NCBI GenBank assembly: GCA_021845685.1
Contig: JAJZVN010000017.1
Coordinates: 1 to 47,721 of the forward strand
Reading direction: 5' to 3'
Length of the DNA: 47,721 nt
Source of the DNA: a bacterium
Lineage (GTDB): Bacteria > SZUA-79 > Acidulodesulfobacterales > Acidulodesulfobacteraceae
Part shown: positions 8,799 through 18,402 of the stretch, in pieces
How positions within the stretch are numbered: the first letter of the stretch is position 1
Layout: the number at the start of each line of letters is the position of its first letter
Program-made: the position numbers and the translations under genes
Notes under the pieces: generated by a model
The model's input: only the letters and a program-made list of their open reading frames with translations
Told to the model about the DNA's origin: nothing
Databases searched by the model: none

Positions 8799-11072
8799 CT
8801 AATAAGTAACTCTGTTTACTTTAATAACGCCTTTTATTCCTTTTATAGAATTTAAAATATTATCAATCTGGGCTATATCCTTAACTTCTATGTCAAAGAT
8901 ATGTATTGCCCTGCCGTCTTTAAGCGTCCTTACCTGAGCTTTTGCAATATTTGCGCCACGATCGGATATAACTGCGGCAATTTCGGCGAGTATGCCTTTT
9001 TTATCTTCGGTAACAATATTTATCTTAGTTTCAAAATAGCCGAGTTTTGATATTTCTGCCGTTTTCCAGCTGACGTCTATAAGTCTGGTTTTATCCTCAC
9101 CCAACATATTCTTGCAGTCGGATTTATGAACTATAACTCCTCTGCCTCTTGAAATATAACCTACAATTGAGTCTCCAGGAACAGGATGACAGCATCCAGC
9201 TATTTTATAAAGTAAATCTCCGCCGAAAGGCGAGGTGATAATATTTTTATTGCTTAATGAAGATTGAATTTTAATTTTTTGAAGAATTTTTTGAATAACA
9301 TTTCCTGTCCTTTTGGTGATTAATGATAGTCCGCCTGAATCTTTAAAACCGGGAATAACCGATAAAAAAATATTTTTGGGCGAATATTTGCCATAACCTA
9401 TTCCTGCATATAATTCTGATTCGTCTTTAAGAGAATAATGATTTATCGCCAGAGCCGTTAATTCATTAAATTCAATCTTTTTATCGCCTAATTTTTTAAA
9501 TTCTTTTTCTAAACTCTCTTTTCCTGAAGCAACACTTTCTTCTCTTTCTTGCTGTCTTATCCAGTTTCTTATTTTAGATATAGCTTTGGAAGATTGGGCG
9601 TAATTAAGCCAATCTTTGGAAGGATGATGCCCTTCTCTAGTTATAATCTTCACAATATCGCCGTTTTGCAATTTATATCTTAACGGAATTATATTGCCGT
9701 TCACGATAGCGCCGGTAGTCTTATCCCCTATTTCCGTATGAATATAATAAGCAAAATCAATAGGCGTGGAATCTTTAGGCAAAGCAATCACATCTCCTTT
9801 AGGAGTAAAAACATAAACATCTTCTTGAAAAAGATCAACTTTAACACTGTTTAAAAACTCCTGCGGGTCCTTAACCTCTTTCTGAAATTCAACAAGCTGC
9901 CTTAACCAGTTAAACTCTTGTAAATCTTCACTACCTGAACTTAAAGATGTAATATTTTCTTTATATTTCCAATGAGCCGCTATCCCAAATTCGTCAATAA
10001 AATGCATTTCTTTAGTTCTAATTTGTATTTCTACACGCGATCCTTCAGGTCCGATGACCGTAGTATGAAGCGATCTATACATATTTGCTTTGGGCATAGC
10101 AATATAATCTTTAATTCTGCCGGCGACAGGTTTCCATAAAGAATGGACAACGCCCAGAACTTCATAACATTCATTTACGGTATTAACTATAACCCTTAAT
10201 GCTATTAAATCATAAATTTCTTCAAAGCTTATATGCTGCTCCGTCATTTTTTTATAAATACTGAAAAAATGTTTAGGCCTTCCGTAAATTTCTGCTTCAA
10301 AGAAATTATTTTTAGAAAGATTTTCTTTTAAAATATCGGCAACTTTAGAAATATATTGTTCTCTTGCTAATTTTTTACTGCTTATTTTTGAAGAAAGATC
10401 TTTGTATACAGCAGGATTAAGATATTTTAGCGAAAGGTCTTCCAGCTCGCTTTTTATTGAAAATATACCTAATCTGTTTGCTAACGGGGCAAAAATATCT
10501 AAGGTTTCTTGAGCTATTTTTATTCTTCTTTCTTCCGATAAAAAATTAAGCGTTCTTAAATTATGCAGCCTGTCCGCAAGTTTGATGATAATAACTCTTA
10601 TATCTTTAGCCATTGCCACAATCATTTTGCGGATGTTTTCAGCCTGTACTTCTTCGGAAGATTTAAAAGAAAGTTTGCTTATTTTTGTTAGTCCGTCAAC
10701 TATAAAAGCAATTTCATCTCCAAATTCTTCTTTTATCTGATCTAATGTAATAAGTGTATCTTCAACCGTGTCATGAAGAAGCGCGGCAACTATTGAAGCG
10801 CAATCCATTCTAAGACCTGCAACTATTGAGGCAACTTCTGTAAGGTGAGTAAAATACGGCTCTCCAGATTCTCTCAATTGTCCTTTATGGACTTCCCGAG
10901 AAAAATCGTAAGCTTTTTTTAAAAGTTTAAATTTATCGCTTTGTATATCATTTAAATCAATATCTGTTATATTGTTAATGCTGTTTTTAAAATTATCGCG
11001 CAAAATATTTGTTGTGTTAAATTCGTTAGATATTTTAATAGTAGTATAGATATCGTTTTCATCTGAACTCAT
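8799..11072 (-). CDS. rsh: RelA/SpoT-type bifunctional (p)ppGpp synthetase/hydrolase
   Basis: This 757-residue protein has the full long-RSH layout. The N-terminal HD hydrolase domain shows His76 (YFTHL), His100-Asp101 and Glu104-Asp105 in LLHDTVEDT. The synthetase domain follows ([20 protein letters not shown]), then a TGS domain ([20 protein letters not shown]) and a C-terminal ACT domain starting near residue 680. The conserved HD residues suggest that it both makes and degrades the alarmone. Its ATG overlaps the stop of rpoZ by four bases (ATGA), so the genes are translationally coupled. An Asn/Asp-rich N-terminal leader of about 40 residues precedes the HD domain. spoT is an equally suitable name. 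It acts in the cytoplasm, in the stringent response. Confidence 0.95.
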   Translation of the reverse strand: MSSDENDIYTTIKISNEFNTTNILRDNFKNSINNITDIDLNDIQSDKFKLLKKAYDFSREVHKGQLRESGEPYFTHLTEVASIVAGLRMDCASIVAALLHDTVEDTLITLDQIKEEFGDEIAFIVDGLTKISKLSFKSSEEVQAENIRKMIVAMAKDIRVIIIKLADRLHNLRTLNFLSEERRIKIAQETLDIFAPLANRLGIFSIKSELEDLSLKYLNPAVYKDLSSKISSKKLAREQYISKVADILKENLSKNNFFEAEIYGRPKHFFSIYKKMTEQHISFEEIYDLIALRVIVNTVNECYEVLGVVHSLWKPVAGRIKDYIAMPKANMYRSLHTTVIGPEGSRVEIQIRTKEMHFIDEFGIAAHWKYKENITSLSSGSEDLQEFNWLRQLVEFQKEVKDPQEFLNSVKVDLFQEDVYVFTPKGDVIALPKDSTPIDFAYYIHTEIGDKTTGAIVNGNIIPLRYKLQNGDIVKIITREGHHPSKDWLNYAQSSKAISKIRNWIRQQEREESVASGKESLEKEFKKLGDKKIEFNELTALAINHYSLKDESELYAGIGYGKYSPKNIFLSVIPGFKDSGGLSLITKRTGNVIQKILQKIKIQSSLSNKNIITSPFGGDLLYKIAGCCHPVPGDSIVGYISRGRGVIVHKSDCKNMLGEDKTRLIDVSWKTAEISKLGYFETKINIVTEDKKGILAEIAAVISDRGANIAKAQVRTLKDGRAIHIFDIEVKDIAQIDNILNSIKGIKGVIKVNRVTY

Positions 11073-11266
11073 AAAATATCTTTATTGATTGGAACAACGT
11101 ATCCGTGCGCTATTTCTCTCAAAGCAACGACAATAAATTTATTTTTTGAATTAACTTTAGGTTTAGCTCCGTTATAAAGCTGTCGAGCTCTTTTTGCCGT
11201 AATAATCACTAAAGCAAATCTGTTTTCAACATTAACAAGACAGTCTTCTATGGTAACTCTTGCCAT
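11069..11266 (-). CDS. rpoZ: RNA polymerase omega subunit
   Basis: The 65-residue sequence [20 protein letters not shown], followed by [12 protein letters not shown], is the standard omega subunit core. Omega assists folding of beta-prime and helps (p)ppGpp bind RNA polymerase in many proteobacteria, so its coupling to rsh makes functional sense. An AAGGAG ribosome-binding site precedes the ATG at the usual distance. The stop overlaps the start of rsh. The gap of about 200 bp to gmk contains only A/T-rich ACTTATTT-like repeats, so the operon is probably continuous. Length and motifs are normal. Confidence 0.95.
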   Translation of the reverse strand: MARVTIEDCLVNVENRFALVIITAKRARQLYNGAKPKVNSKNKFIVVALREIAHGYVVPINKDIL

Positions 11267-11473
11267 TATAATCTCCTTTTTATATTTTTATATTTTTATA
11301 TTTAAAAATCTCGCGATCTTAAACTTTAGATTATTCTCTAATTTACTCACTTACTATTTAATTAATTAAATATTTATTTAATTAATTACTTATTTACTTA
11401 TTTATTCACTTACTTACTGTCTTACTTATTTAATTAATTAATTATATATTATATTTATATTATAAAATTTATA

Positions 11474-12151
11474 TTATAAAAAAGCATTTTTGCATCTTTC
11501 CGCTATTATAATAGACTTAAGTTTCAAGTATGCTTTTCCAAGAACATCATTGGTAATCGTATAATTATAAAAACGGCTTTTTTCTATTTCATAATTGGCG
11601 GCGTATAGTCTTCTTTTTAACTCTTCTTCTTTAATTTCCCCTCTTTTTTTTAATCTTTCTATTAAAGCTTCCTCAGACGGCGGCTTTATGAATATTGTTA
11701 CTAAACTGAATAATTTATGAATTTCGTCATAATATTTTCTAAGCTTCTCTGCCCCTTGAACATCTATTTCTAGAAGCGTATCGTAACTCGGCTTATGAAA
11801 AACAGATTTGACAGGGGTTCCATATTTATTTCCAAAAACATTTGCCCATTCAATAAATTCATTATTTGCTATCATATTTTCGAATACTTCGTCATTAACA
11901 AAATGGTAGCTTTTACCTTCCGTTTCTCCTTGTCTCATAGCCCTTGTAGTAAATGAAACGCTTACTTTTAAATCTTTAAATTCACCTGAAAGCATTTTGC
12001 AAAGGGTAGTCTTCCCCGTCCCTGAAGGAGCGGATATTACAAAAATAATTCCTTTAGGCAAATCGTCTTTAGACAAATTATTATTAATATATACTACACC
12101 GTCATTTAAATTATTATTTTTATTATCTATATTATTATTATTTTCAGCCAT
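11474..12151 (-). CDS. gmk: Guanylate kinase with Asn-rich N-terminal extension
   Basis: This 225-residue protein contains the guanylate kinase core: the P-loop SAPSGTGKTTL near residues 40-50, the GMP-binding SFTTRAMRQGE and GKSYHFV segments, and DVQGAEKLR. It phosphorylates GMP to GDP in the cytoplasm. About 33 extra N-terminal residues are dominated by Asn and Asp (AENNNNIDNKNNNLND). Translation may alternatively begin closer to PKGIIFVISA, but no internal ATG sits there, so the extension is probably real. It lies in the widely conserved order remA-gmk-rpoZ-rsh. The DNA just upstream is the 12191-12540 minisatellite. Confidence 0.94.
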   Translation of the reverse strand: MAENNNNIDNKNNNLNDGVVYINNNLSKDDLPKGIIFVISAPSGTGKTTLCKMLSGEFKDLKVSVSFTTRAMRQGETEGKSYHFVNDEVFENMIANNEFIEWANVFGNKYGTPVKSVFHKPSYDTLLEIDVQGAEKLRKYYDEIHKLFSLVTIFIKPPSEEALIERLKKRGEIKEEELKRRLYAANYEIEKSRFYNYTITNDVLGKAYLKLKSIIIAERCKNAFL

Positions 12152-12190
12152 TTAAATTTAAGCTAATTTAATTTAATAAAGATTTATTGA

Positions 12191-12540
12191 CTATTTATGT
12201 TTATTTATATTATTGTTGTGATTATTTTATATTGATTATTTATGTTTATTTATATTATTTTGTTGTGATTATTTTATATTGATTATTTATGTTTATTTAT
12301 ATTATTTTGTTGTGATTATTTTATATTAACTATTTATGTTTATTTATATTATTTTGTTGTGATTATTTTATATTAACTATTTATGTTTATTTTATTGTTG
12401 TGATTATTTTATATTAACTATTTATGTTTATTTATATTATTTTGTTGTGATTATTTTATATTAACTATTTATGTTTATTTTATTGTTGTGATTATTTTAT
12501 ATTGACTATTTATGTTTATTTATATTATTGTTGTGATTAT
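12191..12540. repeat. Minisatellite, eight units of about 41-48 bp
   Basis: Eight consecutive units each start CTATTTATGTTTATT or a close variant and continue through TTGTTGTGATTATTTTATATT. Units differ mainly by presence or absence of a short TATATTATTT piece, and some end TTGA where others end TTAA. The array fills the whole gap between remA and gmk, and the remA stop codon (12537-12539) lies in the last unit. The unit change pattern suggests recent expansion. Confidence 0.92.
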
Positions 12541-12803
12541 ATTGCAGTATTTTTTTCTTTAGACAGGCTTTCCTCCAATCTGGTTATTATTGTTGCAGCA
12601 TTCAAGGCTGAAAGAATGATATGCCCCGAATCTGTGACTATTATAGTCTTAGTCTTTCTGCCTTCAGTGGCGTCAATAAGGTTATTGCCGTCTTTGGCAG
12701 TCTCTCTTAATCTTTTTATCGGCGAAGAACCTGCAGAAACGACAGATACTATACGCGCCGAAACTATTATATTGCCAAAACCTATATTTAACAAATTATG
12801 CAT
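12537..12803 (-). CDS. remA: RemA/DUF370 family regulator
   Basis: The 88-residue product starting MHNLLNIGFGNIIVSARIV, followed by SSPIKRLRETAK and LIDATEGRKTKTIIVTDSGH, matches the RemA (DUF370) family. In Bacillus RemA is a DNA-binding activator of biofilm matrix genes; its role in Gram-negatives is unclear. The family commonly sits just before gmk, as here. I chose the ATG at 12803 because family members start there. A longer frame to 12848 would add 15 residues encoded by the adjacent tnpB remnant. The last codons and stop run into the minisatellite, so the C-terminus may vary in length. Confidence 0.88.
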   Translation of the reverse strand: MHNLLNIGFGNIIVSARIVSVVSAGSSPIKRLRETAKDGNNLIDATEGRKTKTIIVTDSGHIILSALNAATIITRLEESLSKEKNTAI

Positions 12804-12834
12804 ATTATATATATTATTATTACAATATGGCGTT

Positions 12835-13049
12835 TTGACATCCTCCACTTGCTAAAGCAAGAGGAGGAGCTTCGCTGCTCTTCGAGTTCTTATTCAAGGA
12901 CTGGTAATTCCTCATGGTTTCCCAATAGTTCCTGCTGCTGGCAACGGATTTTCGTCCGTTCCGCTTCATTCCAATTCCCAATAGTTTTGGAATATTCTAC
13001 AGGCTTAAATTTCCGCATGCCCTGCGGTATTTTACAGTTATATAAATCC
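12835..13049 (-). pseudogene. Decayed 3' end of an IS200/IS605-type tnpB
   Basis: Minus-strand reading gives frame-broken fragments ending KSSEAPPLALASGGCQ, a typical TnpB C-terminus. A hairpin with arms CCTCC-A-CTTGC and GCAAG-A-GGAGG around TAAA at 12842-12867 follows, next to TTTTGACATCC, a sequence common at these element ends. Only about 200 bp remain and no transposase catalytic motif is visible. It directly abuts the start of remA and, on its other side, a lone R1 terminus. Confidence 0.55.
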
Positions 13050-13050
13050 C

Positions 13051-13066
13051 TATCGGCAATTTTGGG
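13051..13066. mobile_element. Lone terminal repeat of element R1
   Basis: TATCGGCAATTTTGGG is identical to the right terminus of the R1 element at 46441-46456. The inner flank (ATACCGCAGGGCAT, read on the minus strand) also resembles the R1 subterminal ATACCGCAATGCAT. No matching left terminus was found; the other side is the tnpB remnant, so this looks like a truncated or chimeric copy. Confidence 0.55.
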
Positions 13067-13149
13067 ATATTGTTATAAATTTATTTTACTATTATAACAT
13101 AATATTTGTGAAAAATTAAATATATTTTAAAAATTCAATTCAATTCAAT

Positions 13150-14154
13150 TCAATTCAATTCATTAGAAGAAAGAACCGATAATTCTTCAAATACCTCGTT
13201 TGCGCTAACTGCATACGTTCCGAGCTGCGATACGGCAATGCCGGCCGCTATATTAGCAATATAGCATGCTTCGTAAACGCTTGCCCCTGCGCATGTAGCT
13301 ACAGTTAATGCTGATATAACAGTATCGCCTGCTCCCGTAACATCAAAAACATTTTTTGCTCTGGCTTTTAAATGTCTATGGTCTTGAGTGTCTCTATTAA
13401 AAAGACTCATTCCTGATTCTCCGCGCGTAATAAGTAAATTATCTGAACTAACTTTTCTTAAAATTTTTTGCGATGCTTTAATTAAGCTTTTTTCGTCCTT
13501 TATATTAATACCTGCTCCGCCTGAAGCTTCATTTATGTTTGGGGTTAATATTGACACATTTTTATAAAATTTAAAATTTTCAACTTTAGGATCTAAAGCA
13601 ATAAACTTATTTTTAAGTTTTAAAAAGTTAGTTAATTCATTAAAAAATTTTCGCTCAATAACGCCTTTTCCATAATCTGAAATGATAACCGCATCAAACT
13701 CATCAGCTAAATATTTAATATTTTCTAACAAATTTAAATAAATTTTTTTTTTAAAATAACCTGCATTTTCTTTATCAAATCTGACTATTTGCTGATTATG
13801 AGCTATAACTCTCGTTTTTATAATAGTTTCAAAATCATCTGCTTCTATAACGGCAGAATCGTCAACCGACTGATTATTCGCCATTTGCTTAAATATACCG
13901 CCGTTATAATCTTTACCGATAACGCCGGCTATAAACACTTTAGCGCCTAACTTGGAAACATTGTACATTACATTGGCAGCGCCGCCAGGCAAAAGTTTCT
14001 CATATTTAACATTAACAATGGGCACCGGAGCTTCTGGAGAAATTCTGCTCACAGTTCCGTAAACATAATGATCAACCATTATATCGCCTACAACAAGGAT
14101 CCGTGCTTTATTAAACTTTTTTATTATTTCTAATAATTTGTCATAATCTTGCAT
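13150..14154 (-). CDS. hldA: D-glycero-beta-D-manno-heptose-7-phosphate kinase
   Basis: This 334-residue PfkB-family kinase has VVGDIMVDHYVYG at the N-terminus, then RISPEAPVPI, LPGGAANVMYNVS and, near residue 277, the catalytic GAGD motif. That combination is the kinase half of HldE (RfaE domain 1); the nucleotidyltransferase half is absent, so it is the stand-alone kinase of ADP-heptose synthesis. Two GT9 heptosyltransferase-like genes downstream of it in the same direction fit LPS core assembly. The final codons (ELN, stop) are built from a (CAATT)n tract at about 13132-13161. The start region is part of a 100-bp tandem duplication. rfaE1 is a synonym. Confidence 0.9.
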   Translation of the reverse strand: MQDYDKLLEIIKKFNKARILVVGDIMVDHYVYGTVSRISPEAPVPIVNVKYEKLLPGGAANVMYNVSKLGAKVFIAGVIGKDYNGGIFKQMANNQSVDDSAVIEADDFETIIKTRVIAHNQQIVRFDKENAGYFKKKIYLNLLENIKYLADEFDAVIISDYGKGVIERKFFNELTNFLKLKNKFIALDPKVENFKFYKNVSILTPNINEASGGAGINIKDEKSLIKASQKILRKVSSDNLLITRGESGMSLFNRDTQDHRHLKARAKNVFDVTGAGDTVISALTVATCAGASVYEACYIANIAAGIAVSQLGTYAVSANEVFEELSVLSSNELN

Positions 14155-14340
14155 ATGATTTAATTTTATTTTTTAATATTTTTTTTCTATTTATATATAA
14201 TATATATATAATTATAATTTATACCAGAATTTAACATTTATCATAATCTTGCATATGATTTAATTTTATTTTTTAATATTTTTTAATATTTTTTTTCTAT
14301 TTTTATATATTATATATAATTTATACCAGAATTTAACATA
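14139..14340 (-). repeat. 100-bp tandem duplication covering the hldA start
   Basis: Two copies (about 14139-14238 and 14240-14340) share TCATAATCTTGCATATGATT at one end and TTATACCAGAATTTAACAT at the other. The duplicated block includes the first codons of hldA (MQDYD) and its upstream region, so a second, non-productive start sits about 101 bp upstream and soon meets a stop. Confidence 0.85.
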
Positions 14341-14406
14341 AGATTTTATTTTATTTTATTTAATTTAATTTAATTTAATTTAATTTAATTTTATTTTATT
14401 TTATTT
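14341..14406. repeat. Pentanucleotide tract (TTTAA/TTTTA)
   Basis: A run of TTTAA and TTTTA pentamers fills the gap between hldA and the next gene and includes the stop codon and last codons of the GT4 gene that ends at 14401. Confidence 0.8.
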
Positions 14407-15459
14407 AATTTCTAATATTTCTTCAAATAATTTTATTGTGTTGTCAGTCATTAATTCAAGATTAAATTTTTCGAGAACTGTTTTTCTTGCCTCAATGCCA
14501 TATTTAAGTATTAAATTTTTATCTTCTATAAGCTCAAATACTTTATCCTTTATGGCTATCGCATCGCCTATATCAACAATGTATCCGCTTTTTCCTTCTT
14601 CAACAACCTCAGGCATGCCCCCTGCTTTGGAAACTATAACCGCTTTTTCCATTGACATAGCTTCAATCAGCGATAAAGGCAAACCTTCTTTCAGTGAAGG
14701 AAAAATTAAAATATCAAGTTCATTTAAAAAAACAGCGAGATTTTTATCAATGAAACCGATAAAATATACATAATCACCAATATTAAGCTTAAGCGCCTGC
14801 TCCATTAAAGTATCTTTTAAATTGCCTGTACCTGCAATAAAAAATCTTACATTTTTTGTTTTTTGCAATATTAAGTCTGCCGAATTCAAAAAAATATCTA
14901 CGCCTTTTTCGCGTGAAAGCCTTGAAACCATACCTATATTAATTAGTTCTTCATTAATAATATCTTTTTTTTTATAATTATCAGGATTAAATTTATCCGT
15001 GTCTATCCCATTGTAAATAATATGAAGTTTTTCTTCAGGAAAATCCTGCGATTTAAAATTTAAATAAACTGCTTGTGAAACGCATATTACATTATTTGAT
15101 AAATTATATTGTTTTTTTTTATTAATTCCATGAGCCGTGGCAACAGTTTTTACTCCCGTTATATTGCCCGCTGCCGCACCTATAAAATTAGCCTTTGAAA
15201 GACTTGTATGTATTATGTCAATATTATATTTTTCTATAAATTTAACTATTTTTGGAATAGAAAGAAAATTAAATTTACATCCAGTATTTATAATATCGTA
15301 AGTCAAATTATTATTATCTAGCATCCCTTTAAATTCTGCATTGTTCCCCGTAATTATATAAACTTCATGACCTCTTTCAATTAATTTTTTTGAAAGATTC
15401 ACGACATAATTTTCTGCTCCGCCGATATTGGTAGGAGTGATAATTTCTAATATTTTCAT
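14401..15459 (-). CDS. GT4 glycosyltransferase
   Basis: The 352-residue protein opens with MKILEIITPTNIGGAENYV, the acceptor-side GGAE motif of many GT4 enzymes. It carries the C-terminal pattern FPSLKEGLPLSLIEAMSMEK with its E-x7-E pair, then GGMPEVVEEGKSGYIVD. The GT-B fold is complete, the length is normal and no Asn-rich insert is present. Such enzymes transfer a sugar from a nucleotide donor at the cytoplasmic face of the inner membrane. Its position next to hldA and the GT9 genes suggests LPS core or O-antigen synthesis. Specific activity cannot be told. No Shine-Dalgarno sequence is visible. Confidence 0.9.
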   Translation of the reverse strand: MKILEIITPTNIGGAENYVVNLSKKLIERGHEVYIITGNNAEFKGMLDNNNLTYDIINTGCKFNFLSIPKIVKFIEKYNIDIIHTSLSKANFIGAAAGNITGVKTVATAHGINKKKQYNLSNNVICVSQAVYLNFKSQDFPEEKLHIIYNGIDTDKFNPDNYKKKDIINEELINIGMVSRLSREKGVDIFLNSADLILQKTKNVRFFIAGTGNLKDTLMEQALKLNIGDYVYFIGFIDKNLAVFLNELDILIFPSLKEGLPLSLIEAMSMEKAVIVSKAGGMPEVVEEGKSGYIVDIGDAIAIKDKVFELIEDKNLILKYGIEARKTVLEKFNLELMTDNTIKLFEEILEIK

Positions 15460-15489
15460 ATTATTAATATAATTTTTAATATAATTTTC

Positions 15490-15646
15490 TTAACTCAACT
15501 TCATTGTTTTTATTATTATAAAATTATAACTTATTGATATTGTGGCATTTTATTTTTTATTTTGTAGTCCCCATAGACATTTTTATTGCCCCCATAAATA
15601 TAGTAATATCAATATGCTGCTGTTAATTATGGTGAAGTCGGGTTAA
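15490..15646. mobile_element. MITE-like element R3, copy 1
   Basis: The ends TTAACTCAACTTCA and TGAAGTCGGGTTAA are inverted repeats with two mismatches. The inside (TATAACTTATTGATATTG, TTTTGTAGTCCCC, ATATGCTGCTG) is shared almost base for base with three other places in this window. It has no coding capacity. The right end and flank (AAGTCGGGTTAAGCTAAAC) are repeated once more at about 15713-15731, so this 309-bp gap is essentially all element-derived sequence. Confidence 0.8.
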
Positions 15647-15768
15647 GCTAAACATAATATAACCTAATATAACAATATGTTAAAATACGTGATTTTCAAG
15701 ATTATCTACTAAGTCGGGTTAAGCTAAACCTAATATAATCTAATGTAACCTAATATAATATTAAGTTT

Positions 15769-16728
15769 TCATATTATTTTCTTAAATAATTCTTTTATTT
15801 TTATTGATGCATTTCTTGATTCGTTTATTGAGTCTTTGACTATACGGTAAATAAACATTTTAAAAATTTGCTTGATGCCTTTTTTCTGCTCCATAAAATT
15901 TTTAAAATCGTCAACATCCCAATCCTGAACGGCGGCTAATTTTCTAAAAGATTCAGGGTGAAAACTGAGATTATTTTTATCTATTCTTTCTAACCAGTTA
16001 ATATTAGAATATATATATTCATCTACTCTTGGATCAAAATTAGAAACCCAATTTTTAAAAAAATTTAATATTTTCCCGTTATATAATTTTTCCATAGCTT
16101 TTTCTTTTTTGTACATACTTGCAGGATTTTTAGCTCTGCCGTAATGATACATTGTTGCCGAATCCAATAAAATTGCATTTCCGTTTTCTATATGAATTTT
16201 ATTGCCTTTTATATCTTTAAAACCCATTGCATCTCCCCATGATACGACGGTTCCGTCATTTCTGATAATACGCACTTCTTTATCGTAAAAAAACTTTTTT
16301 TCTGATTTTTTAGCATAAGAAAAATAGCCTCCGAAAAAATGAATGTAATTAAATTCGAAGCCCTTAATTTCTTTATTGTCAATATTTTCTTCAAGGATTT
16401 TGATTATTTTAGAATAATCTTTTTCATGGATTCCTTCGTCGCATTGAATATATAAACCGTAATCTCCCGTTATATGGCTTATTGCAATGTTAGTTTTTTC
16501 CGACATTATTGAACCTTTTTTTTCAATTAATTTCCAATCGGAGTCAATCAACTTTATTTTTGGTTCTTTCGATTGCAGTTCTATTAACTTTTCTCTTGTT
16601 TCGTCTTCGCTATCACAAATAACAACAATAAACTCATCACATATAGGAAGAGCCGACTGTATAGATTCTATAAACGGATAGCCCATCAATATACCATTTC
16701 TAATAAATGTAAAACCGGATAATTTCAT
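15769..16728 (-). CDS. GT2-like glycosyltransferase
   Basis: This 319-residue protein begins MKLSGFTFIRNGILMGYPF and shows a GT-A-like start (ALPICDEFIVVICDSEDETRE), then GDYGLYIQCDEGIHEKD, where the CDEG acidic motif replaces the usual DxD. A later YHYGRAKNPASMYKKEKAM segment is found in a subgroup of GT2-like proteins of O-antigen clusters. Most likely a glycosyltransferase acting on LPS or O-antigen. It lacks Asn-rich inserts. Upstream lies an R2 element, downstream an R3 element. The exact activity is unknown and the catalytic residues are assigned by position only. Confidence 0.7.
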   Translation of the reverse strand: MKLSGFTFIRNGILMGYPFIESIQSALPICDEFIVVICDSEDETREKLIELQSKEPKIKLIDSDWKLIEKKGSIMSEKTNIAISHITGDYGLYIQCDEGIHEKDYSKIIKILEENIDNKEIKGFEFNYIHFFGGYFSYAKKSEKKFFYDKEVRIIRNDGTVVSWGDAMGFKDIKGNKIHIENGNAILLDSATMYHYGRAKNPASMYKKEKAMEKLYNGKILNFFKNWVSNFDPRVDEYIYSNINWLERIDKNNLSFHPESFRKLAAVQDWDVDDFKNFMEQKKGIKQIFKMFIYRIVKDSINESRNASIKIKELFKKII

Positions 16729-16801
16729 AATTTAATATCTTAACAACTTATAAATAACTTATAATCTAATATTGTTATGTTTTTATTATTTTATATATAC
16801 C

Positions 16802-16963
16802 TTAAATCACCGTTAGAAATTTCTTTTTATGGATTTCTGCCAACGCAGGAATGACTTTGCGAAGGTTTAAATTTTAACCTATTTGGTGTCATTCCCGCGA
16901 AAACGGGAATCCGGTATTTATCATATGCTGAATCAGTTTTAATAATTTCTAACGGTGATTTAA
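16802..16963. mobile_element. MITE-like element R2, copy 1 (162 bp)
   Basis: TTAAATCACCGTTAGAAATT (16802-16821) and its exact reverse complement (16944-16963) form perfect 20-bp terminal inverted repeats. Inside, GGAATGAC and GTCATTCCCGCG form an inner inverted pair. A second, diverged copy lies at 21059-21238. Flanks are TATATA-rich on both sides, so any target duplication cannot be read safely. No coding capacity. Confidence 0.82.
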
Positions 16964-16987
16964 ATATATAATATCTTATATATATTT

Positions 16988-18256
16988 TTATATTTTTAAT
17001 TCTTCCATTGCATCTGTTAAATCATACAATTCAATATTTCCCATACAATCGGGATAATCATTTTTTAAAAAACTTTCTTTATCGCAGGTATTTAAAAAAC
17101 AATGATAACAATCGGTTTTTTTATCTATAATATAGCTATTATCATTCACAGGACCGCATACTGCAGGGTCGGTTGAACCAAATAAAGCAATTAAAGGAGT
17201 ATTCAGCGCGGAGGCAAGATGCATTACTCCATTATCGACGGAAATAACTAATCTAGAGATTTTAATTAACCCTCCAAGCATATATATATCGGTAATACCT
17301 GTTAGATTAACGGTTAATTTTTTATTGCTCGTCAGCCGATAAATTTTATTTGCAAGGGGAATATCTTTTTTTGAGCCTATTATTATTACATAAAAACCTA
17401 ATTTATTTAAATAATCGGCAAATAAAGCAAAAAGCTCAGGGTTAGCTTCTTTTGAACTTCTTGTTGAACCAGGAGAGAATACAACAATATTTGTTTTGTC
17501 AAAAATATATTTATTATTAGTAGTAGTAATAGTAGTTTCGTTATTATTAGCAGGAATATTATTTGTAGCGATATTATTATCGTTGTTATTATTTATAGCG
17601 TTATTAGCCTCGTTATTATTAGCGACATAATTAGCGCTGTTCTCATTGGCAGGAATATTATTAGCATTGTTAGTATTTATAGCGTTATTGTTGTCATCAT
17701 TATAATTGTTGTTAATAATATTGACATTGATATTTGAGGCTTTTAATAAATTTATTGCCGTCTTAACATCTTCTTCAGTAGGAATATATATAAGCTTCCT
17801 TGAATTATATTTTTCTCTGATTGAAAAAATATCAATGAATTTTAATGCTCTATCAATGTTGTGAATATTATGAATTTTTTTATCGTTTGCTATTTTATAA
17901 TTATAAAACAAAAATGTTTTAAAACTGCTTATCCCAATTCTTTTTTTTGAAATAAAAAAAGATAGCAGCGCAAACTCAAAAGATGTTAAAAAATTTATAC
18001 ATGCATAAAAATTATATTTTTTAAGTTCTTTATATAATTTATACAAATAAAAAATATTTAAGATACCCTTATACTTTTTTCTTTCAATAACCTTATAAAC
18101 ATCTGGATTTCTATATAATACAGGCGCAGCAATTTCTGAAACGAGTACAAAAATATTAGACTCTGGGAATTTTAATTTTAACGCTCTTATGGCAGGAGTC
18201 AGCATAAGAACATCTCCGATATGATTTAATCCAAAAATAAGAAAGTTTTTTTTCAC
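16988..18256 (-). CDS. GT9 heptosyltransferase-like protein with Asn-rich insert
   Basis: The 422-residue protein starts at GTG and opens with LIFGLNHIGDVLMLTPAIRAL, the GT9 (WaaC/WaaF) signature HIGDxxLxTPA. The C-terminal half has VFSPGSTRSSKE, then ISVDNGVMHLASALNTPLIALFGSTDP, the ADP-heptose-binding region. It probably adds heptose or a related sugar to the LPS inner core. Residues 177-251 are an Asn-rich insert (roughly half Asn, with Ala, Thr and Ile) lying exactly between the N- and C-terminal Rossmann domains, a tolerated linker position. A distinctive Cys cluster follows near the end (DCYHCFLNTCDKE). Function within GT9 is not certain. Confidence 0.85.
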   Translation of the reverse strand: MKKNFLIFGLNHIGDVLMLTPAIRALKLKFPESNIFVLVSEIAAPVLYRNPDVYKVIERKKYKGILNIFYLYKLYKELKKYNFYACINFLTSFEFALLSFFISKKRIGISSFKTFLFYNYKIANDKKIHNIHNIDRALKFIDIFSIREKYNSRKLIYIPTEEDVKTAINLLKASNINVNIINNNYNDDNNNAINTNNANNIPANENSANYVANNNEANNAINNNNDNNIATNNIPANNNETTITTTNNKYIFDKTNIVVFSPGSTRSSKEANPELFALFADYLNKLGFYVIIIGSKKDIPLANKIYRLTSNKKLTVNLTGITDIYMLGGLIKISRLVISVDNGVMHLASALNTPLIALFGSTDPAVCGPVNDNSYIIDKKTDCYHCFLNTCDKESFLKNDYPDCMGNIELYDLTDAMEELKI

Positions 18257-18402
18257 AATATTATTTATATTTAATTTATACTTTTATACTTATAATTTAC
18301 ACTTGAACTTTGACTTATACCTTAATCTTGCTGATAAAAAATAATTACTTCTATATTAAATATAGCAAATATAGCAAATAATAATAATAATAATAATTTA
18401 AA

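Noticed and set aside
12191-12540. CRISPR array
   Set aside because: Units are contiguous and vary only by short indels; there are no unique spacers and no cas genes.
12804-12848. N-terminal extension of RemA
   Set aside because: The extra 15 residues come from the tnpB-remnant hairpin region; family members start at MHNLLNIGFGN.
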